A stretch of 64,000 nt of DNA, taken from the NCBI RefSeq assembly GCF_036237275.1, contig NZ_CP108352.1, positions 5,828,001 through 5,892,000 on the forward strand, in the 5' to 3' direction. The stretch comes from Streptomyces sp. NBC_01353 (lineage in GTDB: Bacteria; Actinomycetota; Actinomycetes; Streptomycetales; Streptomycetaceae). The notes under the pieces were generated by a model that had not been told where the DNA came from, did not search any database, and saw only the letters and a program-made list of their open reading frames with translations. Every line of letters begins with the position of its first letter. Position 1 is the first letter of the stretch. The position numbers and the translations under genes are program-made. Positions 48,088 to 58,569 of the stretch are shown here, one piece after another.

Positions 48088-48126
48088 ACGTGGGCCCGGG
48101 TCACGTTCCGTGACCCGGGCCCACGT
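48088..48126. terminator. 18-bp perfect bidirectional terminator
   Basis: ACGTGGGCCCGGGTCACG (48088-48105) pairs with 48109-48126 around a three-base loop. It lies between the DUF6243 gene and the convergent MFS gene. Confidence 0.9.
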
Positions 48127-48161
48127 GCGCGTTCCCCTGGCTCGCGACCAGCTCGCGACTG

Positions 48162-48191
48162 GCTCACGAACGACTAGCTCACGAACGACTA
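48162..48191 (-). repeat. 15-bp duplication across the MFS stop codon
   Basis: GCTCACGAACGACTA occurs at 48162-48176 and 48177-48191, with related partial units on both sides (from 48140). The second copy contains the TAG stop of the minus-strand MFS gene. The 15-bp period keeps the repeated TAG in frame. Confidence 0.85.
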
Positions 48192-49634
48192 GCTCACGAC
48201 GCGCGGCAGGCGCAGGCTCAGCAGGATCGTCAGGACCACCGCCACCAGCTGGACCAGCAGGGTCACGGTCAGCGCGGTGCCCATCGACCCGGAGGCCGCG
48301 AGCGACAGGAACAGCGAGCCGAGCGTGGCCACGCCCAGGGCCAGGGCCGACTGCTGGGCGGTCACCATGACACCGCTGCCCACGCCCGCCCGGTCCGCCG
48401 GGACCTCGGAGAGGACGACCCGGAACAGGACCGGCAGCTGCAGGCCCTGCCCGAAGCCCGCGACCGCCATGCCCGGCAGGAGGCTCCAGGCCGACAGGTC
48501 AGGCCAGGAGCGCCAGGCCGTCAGGGCGAGCAGGACGATCCCGAGGGCCTGCAGGAGGCCGCCCGCCGTGATGATCCGGGTGCCCCAGCGGCGTACCAGA
48601 CGCGGGCCGGCGAGCGAGGCCCCGAAGAAGGCCACCGCCATCGGCACCAGCGCCAGACCCGAGACCACCGCTCCCATGCCGAGGCCCTGCTGGAGCGCCA
48701 CCGCGATCACGAACATGAAGCCGCCGAAGCCGATCGAGAACGGCAGGACCAGCGCCAGGCCCCGGCGCAGCGAGACGAGCCCCAGCAGGCTCGGCGGCAC
48801 CAGCGGCGTACGGCCCTGCCGGTCCGCCCGCAGCTCCACCCACCAGAACGCCCCCGCCGCGAACGGGAAGATCCCGAGCGCGACCCAGGTCCACAACGGC
48901 CAGCCCGACGCCCTCCCCTCTGTCAGAGGGGCCAGGAGCGTGAGCAGCGCGAGGCCGAGGAGCAGTGTGCCCGGGACGTCCACCGGCGCCGGGCGCTCCG
49001 AGCGGGTCTCCGGGACGGTACGGACCGCGAGGAGCAGCCCGGCCACCGCCACCGGCACGTTGACCAGGAAGATCGCCCGCCAGCCGCTGTCCGCGAGGTC
49101 GGCCGTGACGAGGATCCCGCCCAGGATCTGGCCGGCGACCATCGCGAGGCCGGCGGTCGCTCCGTAGAGGCTGAGAGCCTTCGCGCGCCGGGCACCCGTC
49201 GTCGAGGAGTGAATGGTCGCGAGGACCTGCGGGAGCATGAGCGCGGCCGAGGCACCCTGTGCCACCCGCGCCCCGACCAGGCTCCAGGCGTCCGGTGCGA
49301 GCCCGCACGCCAGCGAGGTCAGCCCGAAGGCCGCCATGCCCACGAGGAAGAGCCTGCGGCGGCCGAACAGGTCCCCCAGCCGCCCGCCCAGGACGAGCAG
49401 CACGGCGTAACTGAGCCCGTACCCGGCCACGACCAGCTCCAGCATGGCCGGGCCGGCCGCCAGGTCGTGGTCGATGGTCGGCAGGGCGACGTTGACGATG
49501 AAGAAGTCGATCAGCGGCAGCGCGGCGCCGAGGAGCACGGTGAACAGGCCGAGGGCGCCGAGGGCGGGCGTCGCGTGGTCGACGGCGACGCCGGCCCCGC
49601 GGGCGGGGGCGGTGGTGGAGGCTGTAGTACTCAC
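48189..49634 (-). CDS. MFS drug-resistance transporter (DHA2-like)
   Basis: A 481-residue exporter with about 14 membrane segments. It has LGAALPLIDFFIVNVALPTID in segment 1 and LGGRLGDLFGRRRLFLVG in the 2-3 loop. The start GTG 49634 (VSTTASTTAP) has GGGAGG upstream; the earlier in-frame region overlaps the operator. It is divergent from an MmyB-like XRE regulator, the same arrangement as 9865-12233. It probably confers resistance to, or exports, a small molecule sensed by that regulator. Confidence 0.9.
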   Translation of the reverse strand: MSTTASTTAPARGAGVAVDHATPALGALGLFTVLLGAALPLIDFFIVNVALPTIDHDLAAGPAMLELVVAGYGLSYAVLLVLGGRLGDLFGRRRLFLVGMAAFGLTSLACGLAPDAWSLVGARVAQGASAALMLPQVLATIHSSTTGARRAKALSLYGATAGLAMVAGQILGGILVTADLADSGWRAIFLVNVPVAVAGLLLAVRTVPETRSERPAPVDVPGTLLLGLALLTLLAPLTEGRASGWPLWTWVALGIFPFAAGAFWWVELRADRQGRTPLVPPSLLGLVSLRRGLALVLPFSIGFGGFMFVIAVALQQGLGMGAVVSGLALVPMAVAFFGASLAGPRLVRRWGTRIITAGGLLQALGIVLLALTAWRSWPDLSAWSLLPGMAVAGFGQGLQLPVLFRVVLSEVPADRAGVGSGVMVTAQQSALALGVATLGSLFLSLAASGSMGTALTVTLLVQLVAVVLTILLSLRLPRVVS

Positions 49635-49661
49635 GCCATCGAAGATCCTCCCTTGCTCAGC

Positions 49662-49700
49662 CTGGTACCAGAGTGTCTTTATCCTGGTACAAGCAGTACC
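49662..49700. promoter_or_regulatory. Operator sites between MFS and XRE genes
   Basis: There is a perfect 10-bp palindrome CTGGTACCAG (49662-49671). A second site 14 bases away, GGTAC-AAGCA-GTACC (49686-49700), uses the same GGTAC half-site. Both lie in the 101-base divergent promoter gap, as expected for an autoregulating repressor. Confidence 0.6.
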
Positions 49701-49735
49701 TGGCAACGGGCTGAGCGCCCCGGCACCCTGGGATC

Positions 49736-50638
49736 ATGACGACCATGGCGATGGAGACGGCGACGACCGGAACGACCGTCGACGTCCGGCGGCACGAGCT
49801 CGCCGCGTTCCTGCGCAGCCGCCGCGAGCGCATCACCCCCGAGCAGGTCGGCCTGGTCCGCGGCCGGCGCCGCCGGACCCCCGGGCTGCGCCGCGAGGAG
49901 GTCGCGCACCTCTCCGCCGTCGGCGTCACCTGGTACACCTGGCTGGAGCAGGCGCGGGACATCCATGTCTCGCCGCAGGTCCTCGACGCCCTCGCCCGGG
50001 CCCTGCTGCTCGACCCGACCGAGCGCACCCACCTCTTCGCCCTCGGCGGCGAGACCGACCCGAACCCCGAGTCGCCCTGCCCGACCGTCACGCCTGCGCT
50101 GCGGGCGATGCTGGACCAGCTGGAGCCACTGCCCGCCTGCATCCAGAACAGCCGGTACGACATCCTCGCGTACAACCGCACGTACGGCAGGCTGCTCTGC
50201 GACCTCGACGCGCTGCCGCGCGAGGACCGCAACTGCATCTGGCTGGCCTTCACCAACGACGAGTGGCGGGCCGCCGTCGCCGAGCTGCCGGACGTCACGC
50301 GCTCGATGGCGGGCAAGTTCCGGGCGTCGATGGCCGAACACCTCGCCGAGCCCGCCTGGAAGGCGATGCTGCACCGCCTGGAGGCGGCCTCGCCGGAGTT
50401 CCGGGAAATCTGGGCGCGCCACGAGGTGGTGGCCCAGGGCGGCCGCACCAAGATCATCCGCAACGCCCACGTCGGGACCCTGCACCTGGAGCACACCAAC
50501 CTGTGGCTCGGACCGACCTCCGGGCCGCGTCTGGTGACCTACGTCCCCGTGGACGAGGAGTCCCGGGCCGGCCTCGAACGCCTGCGTGACCTGGGCGGAC
50601 GATCCGATGGCCGCACCGCGGAAAGTACGGCTGTCTAA
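49736..50638 (+). CDS. XRE-family regulator, MmyB-like ligand domain
   Basis: A 300-residue regulator of the same family as 11346-12233. It has RRRRTPGLRREEVAHLSAVGVTWY, WLEQARDIHVSPQVLDALAR, then CIQNSRYDILAYNRTYGRLL and VGTLHLEHTNLWLGPTSGP. The start ATG is 49736. It is divergent from the MFS exporter with two clear operator-like palindromes between. It ends 30 bases before dusB. Confidence 0.9.
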   Translation: MTTMAMETATTGTTVDVRRHELAAFLRSRRERITPEQVGLVRGRRRRTPGLRREEVAHLSAVGVTWYTWLEQARDIHVSPQVLDALARALLLDPTERTHLFALGGETDPNPESPCPTVTPALRAMLDQLEPLPACIQNSRYDILAYNRTYGRLLCDLDALPREDRNCIWLAFTNDEWRAAVAELPDVTRSMAGKFRASMAEHLAEPAWKAMLHRLEAASPEFREIWARHEVVAQGGRTKIIRNAHVGTLHLEHTNLWLGPTSGPRLVTYVPVDEESRAGLERLRDLGGRSDGRTAESTAV

Positions 50639-50668
50639 CAAACCCGCGAGGTGCGCGACAATGGCTGA

Positions 50669-51829
50669 ATGACCGTGTTCTCCCCCCTCGCCATCGGGCC
50701 GCACATCGTGCAGCCGCCGGTGGTGCTCGCGCCGATGGCCGGCATCACCAACGCCCCGTTCCGCACCCTCTGCCGTGAGTACAGCGGCGGCAAGGGCCTG
50801 TTCGTGAGCGAGATGATCACGACGCGGGCGCTGGTCGAGCGCAACGAGAAGACCATGCAGCTCATCCGCTTCGACGAGAGCGAGAAGCCGCGGTCGATCC
50901 AGCTCTACGGCGTCGACCCCGTCACCGTCGGCAAGGCCGTGCGGATGATCGCGGACGAGGACCTGGCCGACCACATCGACCTGAACTTCGGCTGCCCGGT
51001 CCCCAAGGTCACCCGCAAGGGCGGCGGCTCGGCCCTGCCGTACAAGCGGCCGCTGCTGCGCGCGATCCTGCACGAGGCCGTGACCAACGCGGGCGACCTG
51101 CCGGTCACGATGAAGATGCGCAAGGGCATCGACGACGACCACATCACCTTCCTGGACGCGGGCCGTATCGCGGTCGAGGAGGGTGTCACGGCGATCGCGC
51201 TGCACGGCCGGACGGCGGCGCAGCACTACGGCGGCACGGCGGACTGGGACGCCATCGCGCGGCTCAAGGAGCATGTGCCGGAGATCCCGGTGCTCGGCAA
51301 CGGCGACATCTGGTCCGCGGACGACGCGCTGCGGATGATGCGCGAGACCGGCTGTGACGGCGTGGTCGTGGGGCGGGGCTGCCTGGGGCGGCCATGGCTC
51401 TTCAGCGACCTGGTGGCGGGCTTCGAGGGCACGGGCACCCGGGGCGAAGCGCTTGATGGATACCGCGCCCAGCCGGGGCTGCGTGAGGTCGCGGACGCGA
51501 TGGTGCGGCACGCGCGGCTGCTCGGCGAGTGGCTCGGGGACGAGTCGCGCGGTGTCATCGACTTCCGCAAGCACGTGGCCTGGTACCTGAAGGGCTTCTC
51601 GGTCGGTTCCGAGATGCGCAAGAAGCTGGCGATCACCTCGTCCCTGGACGAGCTGAGCGCTCAGTTGAGCGAGCTGGACCTGGACCAGCCGTGGCCGGTG
51701 GGTGCGGACGGCCCGCGGGGCCGCACGTCGGGCAACAACCGGGTGGTGCTGCCGGACGGCTGGCTGAAGGACCCGTACGACTGTGCGGGCATCAGCGAGG
51801 AGGCCGAGCTGGACACGTCCGGAGGGTGA
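50669..51829 (+). CDS. dusB: tRNA-dihydrouridine synthase (DusB-like)
   Basis: A 386-residue flavoenzyme. It has VVLAPMAGITNAPFRTLCREYSGGKGLFVSEMI (broken), the catalytic cysteine in DLNFGCPVPKVTRKGGG, HGRTAAQHYGG, the FMN phosphate site GNGDIWS and VVVGRGCLGRPWLF. It reduces specific uridines in tRNA. The C-terminus has an extra acidic tail. The next gene is ppdK after a 409-base leader. Confidence 0.93.
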   Translation: MTVFSPLAIGPHIVQPPVVLAPMAGITNAPFRTLCREYSGGKGLFVSEMITTRALVERNEKTMQLIRFDESEKPRSIQLYGVDPVTVGKAVRMIADEDLADHIDLNFGCPVPKVTRKGGGSALPYKRPLLRAILHEAVTNAGDLPVTMKMRKGIDDDHITFLDAGRIAVEEGVTAIALHGRTAAQHYGGTADWDAIARLKEHVPEIPVLGNGDIWSADDALRMMRETGCDGVVVGRGCLGRPWLFSDLVAGFEGTGTRGEALDGYRAQPGLREVADAMVRHARLLGEWLGDESRGVIDFRKHVAWYLKGFSVGSEMRKKLAITSSLDELSAQLSELDLDQPWPVGADGPRGRTSGNNRVVLPDGWLKDPYDCAGISEEAELDTSGG

Positions 51830-51971
51830 AGTTCCGGGGATCCGGCTCTGTCCGGAGGGTGACCGAGGACGTCCGGATCGTGGGAAGAACGACGCTCGTA
51901 CGGAGTGATTCGCGCCACCCTTGATAGGGGTAGTGCTCAGATGAGCGAATTACGCGGCGTTGCACTTCTGG

Positions 51972-51996
51972 AGGGGTGGCACTGGGTGCCACCCCT
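51972..51996 (+). terminator. Hairpin after dusB
   Basis: AGGGGTGGCA (51972-51981) pairs with TGCCACCCCT (51987-51996) around CTGGG, followed by TCTG. It could terminate dusB or be part of the ppdK leader. Confidence 0.55.
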
Positions 51997-51997
51997 T

Positions 51998-52020
51998 CTG
52001 CGTTCAAGAGTTGAACGCAG
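51998..52020 (+). other. Second perfect hairpin in ppdK leader
   Basis: CTGCGTTCAA (51998-52007) pairs with TTGAACGCAG (52011-52020) around GAG, one base after the previous hairpin. Tandem hairpins hint at a structured leader RNA. Confidence 0.5.
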
Positions 52021-52040
52021 ATGCACGGTAAGGAGCTCAT

Positions 52041-52103
52041 GTGAGCGTGTTGGCTCTGCTTTCAGTCAAGTGGGCTTCGACGTTTGAAAGCGGAAGCTAC
52101 TAG
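52041..52103 (+). CDS. Possible 20-residue leader peptide upstream of ppdK
   Basis: GTG 52041 is preceded by AAGGAG at five bases and opens MSVLALLSVKWASTFESGSY, ending TAG at 52101-52103. The ribosome binding site is the best in the intergenic region. It lies 135 bases before ppdK and just after two hairpins. It could be a leader peptide or chance. Confidence 0.4.
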   Translation: MSVLALLSVKWASTFESGSY

Positions 52104-52238
52104 TCGGTTACTTTCGATGTGCTGGCGGACGGGTGGTTAAGACCACGTGACCGGTAGGCGTACCTCCCCAGGAGCCTTCGATCTGGGTATGTTCCTCGCC
52201 GTCAGGGCAGCCACCGAGTCCTCGAGGAGTCGAGACAC

Positions 52239-54950
<2,712 letters not shown>

Positions 54951-54997
54951 CCCCATCGAGGGGCGCCCGCTGACCGGGCGTTCAGTAGCAAAGACCG

Positions 54998-55048
54998 CCG
55001 GAACCGCCGCTCGTCCCCGACCCTCAAACCGATGGGCGGCGGTTCCGG
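54998..55048 (+). other. Inverted repeat after ppdK
   Basis: CCGGAACCGCCGC (54998-55010) pairs with GCGGCGGTTCCGG (55036-55048) around a 25-base loop, about 50 bases after the ppdK stop. Confidence 0.6.
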
Positions 55049-55062
55049 TCAGCAAGAGAGAC

Positions 55063-55093
55063 GGGCGGACACCTTGTGCGGAGGTGTCCGCCC
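55063..55093 (+). terminator. Terminator hairpin after ppdK
   Basis: GGGCGGACACCT (55063-55074) pairs with AGGTGTCCGCCC (55082-55093) around a seven-base loop, followed by CGTCGTATTT. Confidence 0.75.
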
Positions 55094-55513
55094 CGTCGTA
55101 TTTCGTCCGCCCCGGGTACGCCCCGGGATGTTCGGCAAATGTGAGTTCATGTTCAATCGAGGCCGGTTGAATTATTGGCCGTTGAACTTTCCGCTTTGAA
55201 CTTTCCTCGATTGGTCCCGCAAAGAACGGGACGGGCGCGGCCCCCGGATCCCCACCCGGTGACCGCGCCCATTACCCATGTCGGGCAGGTGAGCCGCAAC
55301 CCTCGCCGACCGCCGCCGGACGCGTGAAGCCCCCCACGGTCTTCGCCACGCCACCTCGGTCCTGAAGGTTTCCTGCCCGACCCGCACAGCTTTTCGGTTC
55401 GCCCCCGTTCGCCGCGATGCTTTTCAAGTGTGGCTGAAACACCCTGGTAACGTCCTGTGATGGCGTGCATACTCATCGACGGGGGTGGTTGCGAGTGCAC
55501 AGGTGGGGGTTCA
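55094..55513. other. Intergenic region upstream of winged-helix regulator
   Basis: These 420 bases hold no ORF I can support. An AT-rich patch has a direct repeat TTGAACTTTCC at 55182-55192 and 55196-55206 (14-bp period) and a related TTGAATTATTGG just before it, possibly regulator sites. Short ORFs on the minus strand here look like random open frames (no ribosome binding site, no codon bias). Confidence 0.5.
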
Positions 55514-56554
55514 ATGCTGCGGATTCATTTCACCGCAAACGACTTGGCCGGCGTCCGGATGGCCGCCCGGCCCGACGTTCTGTGGGAAACGCTTCTCAGT
55601 TTTCACCGTTTAAGAGACCGGCGCGGGTCGGTCGTCTACGGAGAATGGCGCTCTGACACCCGCACACGCCTCAACGGGGAGACCCGGCTCCTCGCCGCCC
55701 TCGTTCCCAGTCGCGGTTACTTCCCCGACTTCCTGACCCCGTCCCAGGGCGTGCACGGCCTCGACGAGGGCCTCCAGGCGATCCGCGCGACCTCTCAGGG
55801 CCGGCTCCGGCGCGAGCTGTCCCTGCTGGGCGTCGACCGGGCAGGCGGGCGGACCGTGCCCCACTCGCTGCGCGCCCTCGCCGAGGGCGGCGCCGAACCG
55901 TTCAGCCGGCTCATCGGGGCGCTGCGCAGCTACCACCGGGCGGCGATCGAGCCGCATTGGCCCCACATCCGCGCCCGGGTCGAGGCCGACCGGGCGGTGC
56001 GCGGCCGCGCCCTGCTCGACGGCGGCGCGGACGAACTCCTCGCCTCGCTCCCGCCGATGCTCCGCTGGCGCGCGCCCGTCCTGGAGGCGGACTATCCCGT
56101 CGAGCGGGATCTGTATCTCGACGGCAGGGGCCTGCTGCTCCAGCCCTCGTACTTCTGCCGCGGCACTCCGGTCGTCCTGCGCGACCCCTCGCTGCCGCCG
56201 GTGCTCGTCTACCCGACGACCCACTGCGAGGCGCCTACCGTGCGGGAGCCGGGCGGGTCGTCCCTGGCCAAGCTGGTCGGCAACACCCGCTCCGCGGTCC
56301 TGCACGCCATCGGGGACGGGGGGACGACCAGCGAACTGGCGCGCAGGGCAGGGGTGTCGCTCGCCTCCGCCAGCCAGCACGCGGGCGTCCTGCGGGAGGC
56401 CGGTCTTGTGGCAACCCTGCGGCACGGCAACGCGGTCCTGCACACCCTCACGCCTTTGGGCGCCGCCCTGCTCGGCGGCGCCCAAAGAGTCGCGGGGCCC
56501 TCACGGGCACCCGCCGAACGTGTCTACGCGCGGAACGGACCCGTCACCTCGTAG
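55514..56554 (+). CDS. ArsR-type winged-helix regulator
   Basis: A 346-residue protein. The N-terminal 230 residues contain the pattern of the actinobacterial DUF5937-like region (MLRIHFTANDLAGVRMAARP, VLWETLLSFHRLRD, GVHGLDEGLQAIRAT). The C-terminal winged helix (about 255-325) has LVGNTRSAVLHAIGDGG, TTSELARRAGVSLASASQHAG and VLREAGLVATLRHGN. ATG 55514 follows GGTGGGGG; one at 55457 would add 19 atypical residues. It overlaps the convergent PhoX-like gene by 31 bases, and a hairpin is embedded in its 3' end. Confidence 0.82.
   Translation: MLRIHFTANDLAGVRMAARPDVLWETLLSFHRLRDRRGSVVYGEWRSDTRTRLNGETRLLAALVPSRGYFPDFLTPSQGVHGLDEGLQAIRATSQGRLRRELSLLGVDRAGGRTVPHSLRALAEGGAEPFSRLIGALRSYHRAAIEPHWPHIRARVEADRAVRGRALLDGGADELLASLPPMLRWRAPVLEADYPVERDLYLDGRGLLLQPSYFCRGTPVVLRDPSLPPVLVYPTTHCEAPTVREPGGSSLAKLVGNTRSAVLHAIGDGGTTSELARRAGVSLASASQHAGVLREAGLVATLRHGNAVLHTLTPLGAALLGGAQRVAGPSRAPAERVYARNGPVTS
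56454..56487 (-). terminator. Hairpin inside the regulator gene, likely terminating the convergent gene
   Basis: CTTTGGGCGCCGCC (56454-56467) pairs perfectly with GGCGGCGCCCAAAG (56474-56487) around CTGCTC. It is within the coding sequence of the ArsR-type gene but 37 bases downstream of the stop of the minus-strand PhoX-like gene. Confidence 0.6.
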
Positions 56555-57684
56555 GTGATGCCGCCCGAGGAGCTGCCGCTCGTGCCGCGCTGGCTGGAGA
56601 AGTAGAGCCGGCTGCCGTCGGGGGAGAAGGCCGGTCCGGTGATCTCGGAGCTGGACTGGCCGCTGATCCGCAGGAACGGGGCGACGACGTCGTCCGGGGT
56701 GATGATGCAGATCTCCATGTTGCCGCCGTCCTCGGCGATGAACAGGTCGCCGGAGGAGGAACCGGTGACGTTGTCCACGCCGGTCAGCGGGGCGCCGCCG
56801 CCGACCACGAGCGAGTCGTCGTAGGCCAGCTCGTAGGTGTTGTTCGCCAGGTTGAGCTGCCAGAGGCGGTTGTCGCCCTTGGTGGTGAACCAGACGGTGT
56901 CGTTGGCGTAGTGGCAGCCCTCGCCGCCGTTGAACTTCTTCGAGCCGGACACCTGGCTGCGGGTGGCCGTCGGGGAGCCGTCCGGGTCCGGGACGTTCTG
57001 CCAGGTGAAGGAGCCGGAGGTGGCGGTCCCGGCGACCATCACCTGGAGCGTGCCGGAGGAGAGGTTGCCCCAGGTGGTCGGGATGAAGCGGTAGAAGCAG
57101 CCGCTGGTCTCGTCCTCGGTCAGGTAGATCACCTGGCGGACGGGGTCCGCGGCGGCGGCCTCGTGCTTGAAGCGGCCCATCGCGTCACGGCGTACCGCCG
57201 CGTTCACGCCGTACGGGTCCGCCTCGTAGACGTAGCCGAGGCTGACCTCCTCACAGGAGAGCCAGGTGTTCCACGGGGTCTTGCCGCCCGCGCAGTTCTG
57301 CCGGGTGTTGGACAGGATGCGGTACGCGCCGGTGATGGCACCGGTCGAGCTGAACTTGACCGCGCTCGCGCCGCCGCTCGGGTTGATCTCCGAGTTGGAG
57401 ACGTAGATCCAACCCGATCCGTTGGCGTAGCAGGCGCCGCCGTCGGGGGCGTTGTGCCAGGTGTACGAGGTGCCGGAGACCGTCTGTCCCGACCGGGCGA
57501 TGACCCGGCTGCTGAATCCGCTCGGCAGCAGGATGCCGTTGGCGTCTGCCGAGCCGAGGGCCCCGTAGGGGCCGGCGCCGGGCTGGGCGGGCGCCGCGTA
57601 GGCGGCCCCGCGCATCAGGGTGCCGCCGAAGGCGGCGGCCGACGTGCCGATGACCGCTCCGCGCAGGAAACTGCGTCGCTCCAC
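56524..57684 (-). CDS. Tat-exported PhoX-like (DUF839) protein
   Basis: A 386-residue protein with a twin-arginine signal, ERRSFLRGAVIGTSAAAFGG, cleaved near AAYAAPA. The body is a DUF839/PhoX-like beta-propeller: WNTWLSCEEVSLGYVYEADP, GRFKHEAAAADPVRQVIYLTEDE, GCFYRFIP, and late DNVTGSSSGDLFIAEDGGNMEI. PhoX phosphatases bind calcium and iron; this shorter member may be a phosphatase or a related propeller. The start ATG 57684 is followed by the signal directly. It is divergent from the VOC gene across a 460-base gap and overlaps the regulator at its 3' end. Confidence 0.85.
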   Translation of the reverse strand: MERRSFLRGAVIGTSAAAFGGTLMRGAAYAAPAQPGAGPYGALGSADANGILLPSGFSSRVIARSGQTVSGTSYTWHNAPDGGACYANGSGWIYVSNSEINPSGGASAVKFSSTGAITGAYRILSNTRQNCAGGKTPWNTWLSCEEVSLGYVYEADPYGVNAAVRRDAMGRFKHEAAAADPVRQVIYLTEDETSGCFYRFIPTTWGNLSSGTLQVMVAGTATSGSFTWQNVPDPDGSPTATRSQVSGSKKFNGGEGCHYANDTVWFTTKGDNRLWQLNLANNTYELAYDDSLVVGGGAPLTGVDNVTGSSSGDLFIAEDGGNMEICIITPDDVVAPFLRISGQSSSEITGPAFSPDGSRLYFSSQRGTSGSSSGGITYEVTGPFRA

Positions 57685-58144
57685 GTCTCACTCCAGAGTG
57701 GGTGGTGGTGACCGCCCCGCCGCACCGGTCGGCGGCGGGGTCGCGCGCTTTGGGAACCTAGGAGTACGGAGTTGGTTCGGAGTTGACGGTGCAGCAACAG
57801 CCGATGAAGGGGAAGCGTCGGTCCGAAACTCGGTCGGTTCGCAAGGGTCGTCGCGCCGGCCGACGGCACGGCCATCGCACCGTCGCCGCGCCGGCCGTCG
57901 CCACCGCCAGGGGACCCTCAGGCGATGGACCCCGGGGCTTCCAGCAGAGTCTTGAGCGTGAGCCGGGAGGGGGCGCCCCCGAAGCCCTCCGAGGCTCCGG
58001 AAGACCTTCGAAAGATCTTCGAGAAAAGATCGCCGGGCAGCGATGAGTTCCGCTCGGCCCCACTGTCTTAACTCTCGAAAGCGACGCCACGGAGCGCCGG
58101 CACGGCGAACGGCGCGGACGAACCACAGGAGAGAGTGACCCACC
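57685..58144. other. Divergent intergenic region, PhoX-like to VOC gene
   Basis: These 460 bases have no well-supported gene. An arginine-rich 87-codon frame (57783-58046) starts with TTG and has no ribosome binding site. Two adjacent 11-bp direct repeats, CGGAGTTGGTT (57767-57777) and CGGAGTTGACG (57778-57788), have the spacing of PhoP (PHO box) units but a poor match to GTTCACC. GAAAGATCTTCGAGAAAAGATC near 58010 is an imperfect AT-richer repeat. Confidence 0.5.
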
Positions 58145-58555
58145 ATGACGCAGATGATCTTCGTGAACCTGCCCGTGAAGGACCTGGAGACCTCGAAGGC
58201 CTTCTGGACCAAGCTCGGCTACTCCTTCAACCCGCAGTTCAGCGACGAGAACACAGGGTGTCTGGTCATCAGTGACACCATCTTCGCGATGCTGCTGACC
58301 GAGCCCAAGTTCAAGGAGTTCACCGCGCCCGGCAAGCAGGTCTCCGACGCGACGAAGACGACCGAGGTGCTGATCACGCTGAGCGCCGAGAGCCGCGAGG
58401 CGGTCGACGAGCTGGCCGAAGGAGCCCTCGCCGCCGGCGGATCGGCGGCGAAGGAGCCGCTGGACCACGGCTTCATGTACGGGCGCTCCTTCGCGGACCC
58501 GGACGGCCACCACTGGGAGGTCTTCTGGATGGACCCGGCGGCCGTCCAGGGCTGA
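58145..58555 (+). CDS. VOC-superfamily (glyoxalase-like) protein
   Basis: A 136-residue single-subunit VOC protein with two beta-alpha-beta-beta-beta modules: IFVNLPVKDLETSKAFWTKLGYSF, then AGGSAAKEPLDHGFMYGRSFADPDGHHWEVFWMDP (broken). The conserved FADPDGHHWEVF C-terminus is typical of lactoylglutathione lyase-related members in which metal ligands vary. The substrate is unknown. The start ATG 58145 follows AGGAGAGAG. It ends 14 bases before the convergent SDR gene. Confidence 0.9.
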   Translation: MTQMIFVNLPVKDLETSKAFWTKLGYSFNPQFSDENTGCLVISDTIFAMLLTEPKFKEFTAPGKQVSDATKTTEVLITLSAESREAVDELAEGALAAGGSAAKEPLDHGFMYGRSFADPDGHHWEVFWMDPAAVQG

Positions 58556-58569
58556 TGCCCCCGCGGGTG

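Larger units (their letters stand above)
51830..52238 (+). other. dusB-ppdK intergenic region
   Basis: This 409-base gap is AT-richer than its surroundings. It holds two adjacent perfect hairpins (51972-51996 and 51998-52020), a short ORF with a good ribosome binding site (52041-52103) and a GGGTAT box (52185-52190) before the ppdK start. An overlapping 48-codon frame (51941-52087) contains a TTA codon and lacks a ribosome binding site, so I do not annotate it. Confidence 0.6.

Noticed and set aside
51941-52087. 48-codon ORF (MSELRGVALLEGWHW start) before ppdK
   Set aside because: It spans both hairpins, lacks a ribosome binding site and overlaps a better-supported short ORF; it contains a TTA codon but that alone is not evidence.
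55153-55500. Minus-strand ORFs upstream of the winged-helix regulator
   Set aside because: No ribosome binding site and no codon bias; they cover the AT-rich promoter region.
57783-58046. Arginine-rich 87-codon ORF between the PhoX-like and VOC genes
   Set aside because: TTG start, no ribosome binding site, composition like a random GC-rich frame.
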